Shown piece by piece: positions 1 through 11,690 of a stretch of 34,517 bases of DNA. Within the stretch, counting starts at the first letter, position 1. Each line of letters opens with the position of its first letter. Both the position numbers and the translations under genes were made by a program. The notes under the pieces are model-generated. The model had not been told where the DNA came from, ran no database searches, and saw only the letters and a list, made by a program, of their open reading frames with translations. The stretch covers positions 1 to 34,517 of the forward strand of contig VFZK01000007.1 in assembly GCA_016871215.1 (NCBI GenBank), written 5' to 3'. This DNA comes from Acidimicrobiia bacterium. GTDB lineage: Bacteria > Acidobacteriota > Terriglobia > Versatilivoradales > Versatilivoraceae.

Positions 1-284
1 ACCGTCTGCACTTGCTTAGAACGATACTCCACAAACTCGGCCGCATGTCCTTGGCCACAATCGATCTGCGTCCCTCGGTAGCCGCGATCCTCGGCGTTGA
101 GAATCTTGTCCAGGATCCCTCCACCCACCTGATGCATCGATTCCCGAATCGCCATCTCACTGGCCTCCAGATCCACTCCCGATACCCCCTGGGCCAGCAG
201 CCGGCCGACCAGCTGTCTTACTTCCCGCTCGATCTCCTGCTGTACTTCCGCTGCAATTGTTTTTTCAACTGCTCCAGCTTGGCT
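1..284 (-). CDS. ISKra4 family transposase main ORF (5' part only)
   Basis: The frame opens just after a TGA at 285-287 and remains open to the window edge, about 94 codons. Its translation includes LEASEMAIRESMHQVGGG, GYRGTQIDCGQGH and AEFVEYRSKQ, which I recognise as the conserved amino-terminal block of ISKra4-family transposases. There is no convincing own start codon. Entry is probably by -1 slippage on the A6 stretch at 260-265, where a lysine AAA codon can re-pair one base back. The catalytic domain lies outside the window, so activity cannot be judged. Confidence 0.7.
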
Positions 285-625
285 TCATCACGCAGTTCCG
301 GTCTGGGACGCAACTGGCAAATCTGCAGATTGACCTCGATCAGTTCGCTGCACAGCCGCTGAAAGCTCCGATAGTTTTCCAGCTCCTGCTCCACCTTTTC
401 CAACTCCGGCCCCAGCCGCAGGCTTTCAGCGCGGCTCTTGCCTCCTTGAGTGGTATTCCACAAATACTGCGGCCCGTGCCCCGGATGTCCCGACTGGGCA
501 CAAGCACAACCGGACTTGCCACAGCGGCGATAGTTGGCCGAAATGGTCCCCGGACGAAAATCCCCCACATCCTGCAACTGCTGATAAAGCGCCCGGCGGT
601 GTTGCTCCAACTCTTGCAGTGTCAT
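218..625 (-). CDS. ISKra4-type transposase, N-terminal ORF (DUF6788-like)
   Basis: This encodes about 135 residues. It has a conserved centre with [14 protein letters not shown] and GHGPQYLWN, followed by a helical, charged C-terminal half. Small proteins of this kind commonly precede ISKra4-family transposases. I chose the ATG at 625 because GAGAGGAG stands 7 bases upstream; a longer reading from 658 adds 11 residues without a comparable ribosome site. The stop is at 218-220, inside the following transposase frame, and the A6 run at 260-265 (minus-strand reading) lies in the overlap, so the two are probably expressed as a -1 frameshift fusion. The product would be the amino-terminal part of the transposase, or a regulator when made alone. 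Confidence 0.75.
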   Translation of the reverse strand: MTLQELEQHRRALYQQLQDVGDFRPGTISANYRRCGKSGCACAQSGHPGHGPQYLWNTTQGGKSRAESLRLGPELEKVEQELENYRSFQRLCSELIEVNLQICQLRPRPELRDEAKLEQLKKQLQRKYSRRSSGK

Positions 626-734
626 CGGGGGGCTCCTCTCTGCATGCTTTACCAGCATTCAGCTTCTACCACCCCTTCGCCCCAAAATGCAATCCACCCA
701 CAAATTTGTCGCACACCCGGCTCGGCTGCCCGCC

Positions 735-763
735 TTGACTTGTTTTTCTTCCCCTCATAATAT
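735..763 (+). promoter_or_regulatory. Sigma70-like promoter of secA
   Basis: TTGACT (735-740) is separated by exactly 17 bases from TAATAT (758-763), in a locally AT-rich stretch within GC-rich DNA. Transcription would begin near 770, about 28 bases before the chosen secA start. It lies just outside the IS coding region, so it could be native or carried by the IS end. Confidence 0.6.
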
Positions 764-797
764 GTTTTTTTATTGTGAACCCTGGAGCCTATCGCCT

Positions 798-5240
<4,443 letters not shown>

Positions 5241-5393
5241 AGCGGGGCTCTCGCCCGTCGATCGTTCGTCCGCCGCAGTCGGTGCGCTGCGGGAGTCTTG
5301 CAATGAATCTTCCGTTCGCAGTCTTTCTGTTCGCCTGCAATTCGAACTGTTTGCCAGCACCAATTGCCAGCACTTTGCAAGGGGGAGGATGCC

Positions 5394-5742
5394 ATGGAAA
5401 AAGCTGTCCCGCGCCTGTCGGCCAAAAGCAGCAAGGAAGAAATGCTCAAGGCATATAACGACCTGGTCAGCCGGTATCAGGAAAAGTCGGAGTCGGCAAT
5501 GGGGCGCCAAGCCGAAGCGGCGAGAGTGGCTGACGCTGCGGTCGTCGAGAAGGCCTCGAAATACACGGTGGAGTCGATCATCAAAGGCATCGCCGACCTC
5601 AACCGGAATGGCCAATGTGCTTTCGAGAGACGGACCGGAATCACAGGCACAGTTCCCCGTTAGAAAGATCAATCAGAAGATCCAGGTGGCTGGTGTTGCC
5701 GGGGAAAAGTCACCAAGTTTCGGTGTGAATTTCAAGGTTTGA
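5394..5742 (+). pseudogene. Remnant of a coiled-coil protein gene
   Basis: The ATG at 5394 has a strong GGGGGAGG (5381-5388). The first 70 codons read well (MEKAVPRLSAKSSKEEML, then VESIIKGIADL) and resemble the start of small coiled-coil proteins I have seen in Acidobacteria and deltaproteobacteria; I do not know their function. After GIADLNR the likely homologous sequence alternates between two frames: MANVLSR in the +1 frame, TGITGTV in the original frame, then KINQKIQVA in the +1 frame. This suggests at least two small indels. The original frame stops at 5663, the other at 5742, and the expected long coiled coil is missing. It could instead be a short intact 89-residue protein ending at 5663. 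Confidence 0.5.
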
Positions 5743-5743
5743 G

Positions 5744-7561
5744 CTACTTGGTTCTCTCGATCTCCACACATTCGACTCTGCCCACCTTTCCTCCCTGTTC
5801 GACTCCGACTTCGAGTCTCAGCTGCCCTGCAGGTAGATAGACGATGCGAGGAAATGTGCAAGCGGTCGCTCCAGGCTTTAAGGCCTTGGTGATTCGAGTG
5901 TTTTCAACTGAGAAACTGGCAGTTCCGGGCAGGGAGGTGACGGGAAATTGGAGTGCAACTCGATAAGAACCGGCGTTCTCAGCGGTCACATCGTAGTAGC
6001 GGCCCACAGAGCTGCCTCCTCGTGAATCATGCCAAGTCAACCTCGTTGGGTTCTCTTTGCTCGAACCGAGATGGATGCGGGACGGGTCCGAGTAATTGCG
6101 CCCGCTCGTCACGTCCTTAAACCAGCGCTCGTATTCTGCACGCATGGTTTGGACAATCTCTGGGTGGGTGTCTGCCACATTGTTCATCTCGAGCGGGTCC
6201 ATTTTCATATCAAAGAGTTTGAGAGGTTGGGGCATCGACATCTCTGCTCCATCAGCGCCGTTTGGTTGAACCAGCTTGTAGGCCTGGGACCGGACTGCAA
6301 AGGCCCGATAGAGCTCCGGGGTATCCCCTCGATGCCACTGGAAGTAGAGATTGCGATCAGGCCAGCGTGTTTGCTCATTCCTCAACAATGGCATCAGGCT
6401 CACACCATCCAACGCAACTTGAGACGGTTTCGGGACTCCACAAGCTTCAAGAAGCGTAGGGACGACATCGATGTGGGCGGCGATGGTCTCTATGGCTCGG
6501 TTGGATTTCAGTGTGCCGGGCCACCGGATGAAGAATGGGGATCGAATCCCCCCTTCGTACATGCTGCCCTTGAGATCCAGCATCCCGCGGTTGTAACGGG
6601 CATTGATTGGCCGGCGGTTCGTGGCATCCAGGTAAAAGCCCTTTTGAGGATCGTACCGAGCTTGGAGAGGCCCGTTGTCGCTCATGAACATGACGATCGT
6701 ATCCTTGGCCAGTTGCAGCTCCTCGAGTTTAGCGAGGAGGCGGCCCACATTGTCGTCGAGGTTCTCGACCATGCCATAGATTCTTGCAATCATTTCCTGG
6801 TCCGCTTTCCCTTCCAAAGGATGACCGCTTTGAGGAAACTCGCTGTGTTCCAGGTTCATTCGCCGATATGCGCGGTAGTACCGCTCGGGTACTTCAAGAG
6901 GGGTATGTGGCGTATTGAAGGGGAGATAGACGAAGAAAGGCCGATCGCGGTATTGGGTGAGAAAACGAATTGCGGCGTCTGTGAAGAGGTCCGCCACATA
7001 TCCCCTTCCGGTTGTTTGGCGGCCATTGTGAAGCAGCACGGGCCTGAAGTTAGTCTCCTCTCTCGGACACACCAGCTGCCCTGTGCCACCTGTGCGGATG
7101 ACTAACGACTCCTCAAACCCCTGATCGACGGGCCGCATTGGATAGCTATCCCCCAGATGCCATTTCCCAAAAACGCCAGTTCGATATCCGGCCTTGCGAA
7201 GCATTTCAGCGAGGGTGACTTCATCCGGATGCATGGACTGTCGTCCCAAAAGCGTATCTACGACCCCTGTGCGAAAGTTGTACCGACCCGTCATCAAGCT
7301 GGCACGGGTGGGAGAACAGACGGGTGACACGTAGAAGTGCTCGAAACGTGTACCCTCTCGTGCAAGCTGGTCCAGATGGGGCGTCCTGACCTTTGGATTG
7401 CCATAGAAGGCAAGGTCGCCGGATCCAAGGTCATCCGCCATTATCAACACCACATTGGGGTGTCCGGATGTGACGGGTGACGCATGCAGGGCGGCTGCCA
7501 GCAGTATGAAGCTGCTCAGGAGAGTCGTTGCCAGGCGTTGAATAAGGATCACTCCCAACAC
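5744..7561 (-). CDS. Secreted sulfatase (arylsulfatase family S1)
   Basis: This 605-residue enzyme should hydrolyse sulfate esters outside the cytoplasm. It starts at a GTG with AAGGGGTG just upstream. A hydrophobic signal peptide covers about residues 8-28. MADDLGSGD (41-49) supplies metal-binding aspartates. CSPTR at 82-86 is the sulfatase signature, whose cysteine is oxidised to formylglycine. GKWHLGD (132-138) and SDNGP (294-298) are the other active-site blocks. After the sulfatase fold (to about 500) a C-terminal region of about 100 residues looks beta-rich and may bind carbohydrate. No formylglycine-generating enzyme or anaerobic maturase gene lies in the window. It follows a Tat-exported propeller protein on the same strand by 78 bases, so they may be co-transcribed. 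The exact substrate cannot be told. Confidence 0.92.
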   Translation of the reverse strand: MLGVILIQRLATTLLSSFILLAAALHASPVTSGHPNVVLIMADDLGSGDLAFYGNPKVRTPHLDQLAREGTRFEHFYVSPVCSPTRASLMTGRYNFRTGVVDTLLGRQSMHPDEVTLAEMLRKAGYRTGVFGKWHLGDSYPMRPVDQGFEESLVIRTGGTGQLVCPREETNFRPVLLHNGRQTTGRGYVADLFTDAAIRFLTQYRDRPFFVYLPFNTPHTPLEVPERYYRAYRRMNLEHSEFPQSGHPLEGKADQEMIARIYGMVENLDDNVGRLLAKLEELQLAKDTIVMFMSDNGPLQARYDPQKGFYLDATNRRPINARYNRGMLDLKGSMYEGGIRSPFFIRWPGTLKSNRAIETIAAHIDVVPTLLEACGVPKPSQVALDGVSLMPLLRNEQTRWPDRNLYFQWHRGDTPELYRAFAVRSQAYKLVQPNGADGAEMSMPQPLKLFDMKMDPLEMNNVADTHPEIVQTMRAEYERWFKDVTSGRNYSDPSRIHLGSSKENPTRLTWHDSRGGSSVGRYYDVTAENAGSYRVALQFPVTSLPGTASFSVENTRITKALKPGATACTFPRIVYLPAGQLRLEVGVEQGGKVGRVECVEIERTK

Positions 7562-7639
7562 AATTCACCCCTTGTGGTCTTCTCCATTTCCGATTTGAGA
7601 GTCTCAATCGCTAGACAAGCGATCCGACTCATGATGCGC

Positions 7640-8977
7640 TTACGCAATGACAAGATCCACGCGTTGTGCGTTGAACCCATAGTACGGCATCAGCCGGCGC
7701 ACCGTCCGGACTCGATCCTGAGGGTTCATTTCCCTGGATTCTTTTCGAAACCGCTCCAGTTCCTCTTTGCTGCCCTTTCTTTGGAGGTCTGACCAGACAA
7801 TCCAGAACGACCTCCCATCCTGGGAAATCCACTTCGGGGCGATAATCGGCATGTAGGCACGCGACCCAGGATCGTTGCCGGGCGTCCAAGCGGTGTCTTC
7901 ATGAATCTGCGTCCATGGCCCCCAAGGAGTCGGAGATGTCCAGAAGCCGATGTAGCAGGGCCTGACAAACCCGGCTCCATCGGGCCCGATCCCATTTCCC
8001 CAGTTCGCCATCATGTAGAGCCTCAGGGGAGCGATGAAAGCGACGCTCGGCTGCCAGGCGTGGGGCACGCCTGTGGAGTTTACCCAACCGCTGGGGAACG
8101 TGTGGACTATGGCCCGCTCGTGGATGTCCTTTGTCCAATGCGCGCCACCGTTGGGTTTCAAACCGGAGAAGAACTCGTAAGCAGCTCGACGGAGTACCTG
8201 AGCCTTGGGCACCCGGCATAACACCAGCTGGTTCGTGGTTCCTTCGGTGTTCCCGTTGCACGCATAGAGGTAGACGAAGCCGTCGCGATTCTCTCGATAG
8301 TTCCGGCCCATTTGAAGAACCGACAGTACCGAAAAGGAGTTCTGCGGTTCTTCAAAAAAGAGCATGTTTTTGCGCGAGCGATTCTCCCACCCTTCCCACA
8401 ACACCGGCGTGGATCCATCCTGGTTGCACCAGGTACGCCCGTTGTCGGGCGAATAGATGAGTTTGGTGCCGATGAAATGCGCCTCACGCGCGGAGGGGGG
8501 GCGACGGTTGAGCGTGTTGAGAAACTGATAGATGTGGCCATCCAAAGCGAACGTGCCAAAACTCGTGTAGACCGGTGGAGCATTCTCCCCACTTGCCGGC
8601 TGGAGGTGGTCCGGATAGTCTGAAAGATCTTCAAACGTTGCGTTGTGTGGGCCGTTGCTGACGGCGAACATCCGGCTGATGTAGACCCGCTCCGGATTGT
8701 CGGACCATCCCATGCCGCCACCGAGAGAGGCAAATTGACGGTCATCGGCTGCCCAACTCATGTGCCACTCCGCTCCGTGACCACCCAGTCGCAGCGTCGT
8801 TTCTTGCCGACAAATGACAGACTTGATGCGTGAGCCTTTCCGAGATCTGGCATTGTGCGAATCCTTCGAAGGCTTGGAGGCCGCTTTGTCCTTGGAAGCC
8901 CGGGCAAGCGGATTCGAGGTAGCCGCAAAAATGCCTGTTACAGCGGTGTGTGTTAGAAACTGGCGACGAGTCCACAT
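7640..8977 (-). CDS. Tat-exported beta-propeller protein, DUF4185/glycosidase-like
   Basis: The 445-residue product begins MWTRRQFLTHTAVTGIFAA, a twin-arginine signal peptide, so it is exported folded. A low-complexity Lys/Ser-rich linker (about 28-50) precedes the body. The body contains aromatic-rich repeats and phrases such as YSPDNGRTW (sialidase Asp-box-like), FVYLYACNG, LYMMANWG and FWTSPTPWGPW. These are typical of five-bladed propeller glycoside-hydrolase-like folds including DUF4185. I cannot assign a reaction and see no firmly identifiable catalytic triad. It lies upstream of the sulfatase on the same strand, which suggests a role in using sulfated glycans. The ATG at 8977 is supported by the intact Tat motif. 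Confidence 0.7.
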   Translation of the reverse strand: MWTRRQFLTHTAVTGIFAATSNPLARASKDKAASKPSKDSHNARSRKGSRIKSVICRQETTLRLGGHGAEWHMSWAADDRQFASLGGGMGWSDNPERVYISRMFAVSNGPHNATFEDLSDYPDHLQPASGENAPPVYTSFGTFALDGHIYQFLNTLNRRPPSAREAHFIGTKLIYSPDNGRTWCNQDGSTPVLWEGWENRSRKNMLFFEEPQNSFSVLSVLQMGRNYRENRDGFVYLYACNGNTEGTTNQLVLCRVPKAQVLRRAAYEFFSGLKPNGGAHWTKDIHERAIVHTFPSGWVNSTGVPHAWQPSVAFIAPLRLYMMANWGNGIGPDGAGFVRPCYIGFWTSPTPWGPWTQIHEDTAWTPGNDPGSRAYMPIIAPKWISQDGRSFWIVWSDLQRKGSKEELERFRKESREMNPQDRVRTVRRLMPYYGFNAQRVDLVIA

Positions 8978-9205
8978 GATGGGGCAAAACCTTCTTCCAT
9001 CGATACAGATTTAGCAGGCACTGTCTAACGAACCAAGGGCTGGTGCCTTGATATCCCGTTTTCGTAGCCACGACCACCGCGTTGCGGACCGCCGTCCCCT
9101 TCGCAGTGGTCGTAGGTGATGGATCGCGAGGAAAAGCCCACGGCCAGCACAAGTCCCTGACCGTGGCTATCAACACCTGCGGGATGTTGCCCAGCGCGCT
9201 AGATG
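8978..9205 (-). other. Intergenic gap with a large imperfect hairpin
   Basis: No gene was found here. CGACCACCGCG (9071-9081) faces CGCAGTGGTCG (9102-9112), 10 of 11 bases pairing across a 20-base loop. The first arm, followed by GCGGA two bases on, recurs at 16508-16525, suggesting a dispersed repeat family. Confidence 0.4.
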
Positions 9206-9577
9206 CTACGGGGTGATTACCTTCAGCCGGATGTTACGAAACTCCACCTTCATAGGCGGCCCCTGATGAGCGTGCAAAGCGAGCAGGCCTTCCACTGGCC
9301 GATTCTTGTCGTCGTCATCGAGCACGACCGAAGTGAGATGGCCATTCGTGATGTGGACCAGAACGCCGCCCTTCGCGATGATATGGTTTTCAACCCAGCC
9401 GTTCCCCAGGATCTTGTCAATCTTTGTGGCGTTATCCAGAGTGCCGATCAGGCGCGGAATCTCGCCCTCAACCAGTTGCGTAATCTGGCCGGGCAAAGCA
9501 ATGAATTGCCGCTTGCCTCCGTGATTGCCTCCGGTGAAGCGTTTGGTCTCCGTCCATCCTGGCGAGCTGCGCTCCAT
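9206..9577 (-). pseudogene. C-terminal remnant of a DUF1080 (3-keto-disaccharide hydrolase-like) gene
   Basis: The frame ends with residues recognisable from the end of DUF1080 proteins: NHIIAKGGVLVHITNG, then EGLLALHAHQGPPMKVEF and RNIRL. RQFIALPGQ with PRLIGTL also fits the preceding strand block. Complete DUF1080 proteins are usually 180-250 residues with a signal peptide and an FNGKDLTGW-like start; neither is present. The frame is open upstream only to a stop at 9665-9667, and those added residues do not resemble the family. I regard it as a 5'-truncated copy. A 123-residue protein from the ATG at 9577 remains possible. Confidence 0.6.
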
Positions 9578-9650
9578 GGCAGCATTGAACTCGGCTGCCT
9601 CGGGCCGTTTCTCAGCTTCAACCCTCCAGTTTGGCCCCTCAATCGGATCC

Positions 9651-10664
9651 CTAGATCTTTTGCGTTAACTCCAGGTCTTGTTCGATGGAAAGGCGAGGCC
9701 TGATGCCGAGCTTTTGGAGTTCTCCATGGTAGGCAGCTACGGCGTCCTTCGGTTCGAGTTCCCCATCCGCGACGCTGCGCAGACACCGAACGAACGCCAA
9801 TTGGTTTTCAGCGCGGTTGATCTTTCGACCGAACAACGCGGCTCTGGCGCCATGCTTGCGAGCTTCGGCCAGCAGATGAAACGCATCGTGCGTTGTTCCG
9901 GCTGAGCCCCCCAAGATGCCGGGAACCAGGTGCGGATCGTAGGCCGCCAGCTCTTCCATGCATCTCGGTCCGTGGTAGGCGATTTTCAGGAACAGCGGGC
10001 GGCCAGCCCTGGGCACACCCGCCAGCATCCGCGCGATCTGGTCGTTGACGAAATCCCCGACGCGTTCCGGCGCTACGGCTCCAGGGACGTTCGGATCGAA
10101 GACTTCGAGAAAGTGCCGAAGTCCTTTCTGGCCGGCTTCGATTCTGAACTCTCGATAGGCTTCCAGCGTCCGAAGATCCGCGTCAGGATGGTTGTTGAAG
10201 GTCACCGAATACAAGCCCAAATTGCAGCCGCGCAGGCGGTCTTCGTCGCCGCAAGACCCTCGGCCACACTGAAGCTCATCGATCGTGCCGGATCGGAAGG
10301 GCTTCGAGGGTGCCTGCGAGTAGCAACTGCCGCGCGCCATATGGATGTCTGTGGCGTCGTTGGCGCGAACAGCGGCTGTTACCGTCGAGTCGTCGAACAG
10401 ACGCTCTTCCATGCCGAGGAGGTCGTGGCTGCTGGCCGACATCAACATGATGTCAACCAGCGCCTGCCGGGTCACCTCCCGCATCTGGTCGCGATATTCT
10501 GCCAAGGTCCTGGCCCGGTCCCGTTGGCCGTCCCAAGCCAAGCCGGTTGCAGGCAAGCCCATGGCCATGTCGGCATCTTTGGCGTCCGCCAAGATGAAAC
10601 CCTTCGCCGTGTGAGGATCGGCGTGAATTCGTGCGAGCTTTGCATCGAGGCTCTTCAGCGTCAT
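9651..10664 (-). CDS. Uncharacterised TIM-barrel (class I aldolase-like) protein
   Basis: The 337-residue protein begins MTLKSLDAKLARIHADPHTAKGF; no signal peptide is seen, so it is probably cytosolic. Alternating strands and helices are visible. KGFILADAKDADMAMG resembles the opening strand of LacD/DeoC-like aldolases. LFLKIAYHGP (a possible Schiff-base lysine) and VPGILGGSAGTTHDAFHLL with ARAALFGRKI fit the phosphate-binding end of such a barrel. The reading frame extends upstream to 11036 over mtgA, which is a shadow; the ATG at 10664 is the natural start although it lacks a clear ribosome site. Its TAG at 9651 lies close to the DUF1080 remnant. I do not know its substrate. Confidence 0.7.
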   Translation of the reverse strand: MTLKSLDAKLARIHADPHTAKGFILADAKDADMAMGLPATGLAWDGQRDRARTLAEYRDQMREVTRQALVDIMLMSASSHDLLGMEERLFDDSTVTAAVRANDATDIHMARGSCYSQAPSKPFRSGTIDELQCGRGSCGDEDRLRGCNLGLYSVTFNNHPDADLRTLEAYREFRIEAGQKGLRHFLEVFDPNVPGAVAPERVGDFVNDQIARMLAGVPRAGRPLFLKIAYHGPRCMEELAAYDPHLVPGILGGSAGTTHDAFHLLAEARKHGARAALFGRKINRAENQLAFVRCLRSVADGELEPKDAVAAYHGELQKLGIRPRLSIEQDLELTQKI

Positions 10665-10747
10665 GTTCGTTTGGGCACACGCCCAGTGAGGTTCATTGGA
10701 CTTCGGTGGGTTGACCTTGGGTTCCGAGCGAATCAGGACTGAGAGGT

Positions 10748-11530
10748 CTACGCCCGGCCTCGACCCCCGGTTAATCTCTGGCCACCTTCCAGGCCGCCAG
10801 GCCCTTGCCTGGCCGATTCGAATTCCTGATCGGTGATTTGCCCATACTGATGCATGCGTGACAAGATCAGATCGTAGCGATACTCGACCCGGCGGTTCGG
10901 GCGGGACGGATTCATGCGACGCGGATTGGGAATTACCGCTGCCAGCAAGACGGCTTCCCGAACGCTCAGGTCCTTCGAGGGCTTGTTGAAATAGGTCTGC
11001 GAGGCGGCTTCCGCGCCATAGATGCCGTCGCCCCATTCGATCACGTTCAGGTAGAGTTCGAAGATCCGCCGTTTGCTAAGCTCTTCTTCCAGGCGGCGAG
11101 CGATCAGAAACTCCCGCAGTTTCCGAAGGGGATTCTTAGAGGTCGATAGGTACAGGTTTTTCGCCAACTGCTGCGTAATCGTGCTGCCGCCTCTCACAAA
11201 GCCCTTCTTTTCCCAATTCCGCGCAAACGACTCCTTGATCTGCTCGAGGTCGTAGCCTTCATGCCGAAAGAATGCGTCGTCTTCGCCAATCAGAACGGCG
11301 CTTCTGAGCTTCTCGGAGATGGCGGCGTACTCGACCCAACGCTGATGACGGCGAGCCTTCTTGCCAGCAGACTGAGCTTCGAACTCCCGCTGGCGCATCA
11401 GCGCGGTAACCTCGGGGTTTTTCTTTTTCAGCGTGGAAACGTCCGGCAAGCCCTGATACTCGTATGCAGCAACAACAACCACCGCAGCGGTCGCAACCAA
11501 CAAGAGCTTTTTTATGAGCGAGGGCAGCAT
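10748..11530 (-). CDS. mtgA: Monofunctional biosynthetic peptidoglycan transglycosylase
   Basis: This 260-residue GT51 glycosyltransferase polymerises lipid II into glycan strands at the outer face of the inner membrane. An N-terminal membrane anchor spans about residues 7-23. The GT51 motifs are present in order: EDDAFFRHEG with catalytic Glu83, GGSTITQQLAKNLYL (114-128), RKLREFLIARRLEEELSK with the second glutamate near 149, and IFELYLNVIEWG. No transpeptidase domain follows, as expected for MtgA. The last 20 residues are Gly/Arg-rich and unconserved in appearance. No strong ribosome site precedes the ATG. It lies 160 bases downstream of purD on the same strand. Confidence 0.93.
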   Translation of the reverse strand: MLPSLIKKLLLVATAAVVVVAAYEYQGLPDVSTLKKKNPEVTALMRQREFEAQSAGKKARRHQRWVEYAAISEKLRSAVLIGEDDAFFRHEGYDLEQIKESFARNWEKKGFVRGGSTITQQLAKNLYLSTSKNPLRKLREFLIARRLEEELSKRRIFELYLNVIEWGDGIYGAEAASQTYFNKPSKDLSVREAVLLAAVIPNPRRMNPSRPNRRVEYRYDLILSRMHQYGQITDQEFESARQGPGGLEGGQRLTGGRGRA

Positions 11531-11690
11531 CGGAAGGGATTGCTAAGGAATCGATGTCCGGGTGGCGCCGGGTCAACCACAAGGCATGCGGCCAAGGCTC
11601 TCGCAGCGTCTGGTATGCCGTGTTGCCACTACGTTCCGGTGAGAGTCCAACTTTGCTTTGAACCCCAGCCCTCGCAGAGCACCGCGCGGC

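Larger units (their letters stand above)
1..700 (-). mobile_element. ISKra4-like insertion sequence, partial (runs off left edge)
   Basis: Two overlapping minus-strand reading frames form a transposase of the ISKra4 type: a small DUF6788-like N-terminal ORF and the beginning of the main transposase ORF. The element continues beyond base 1, so its far end and target duplication cannot be seen. Its near end must lie between the ORF start (625) and the secA promoter (735); no terminal inverted repeat can be defined from one end alone, so the boundary at about 700 is a guess. Confidence 0.7.

Noticed and set aside
5273-5292. CCGCAG/CTGCGG hairpin after guaB as a terminator
   Set aside because: The stem is only 6 bp with an 8-base loop and is not followed by a T-run.
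6029-7105. Plus-strand open frame of 358 codons opposite the sulfatase
   Set aside because: It is antisense to a sulfatase with all active-site motifs and has no ribosome site or domain.
10665-11036. N-terminal extension of the aldolase-like protein to 11036
   Set aside because: It would overlap mtgA in another frame and is rich in Arg/Ser/Gly without fold-like pattern; the barrel starts at 10664.
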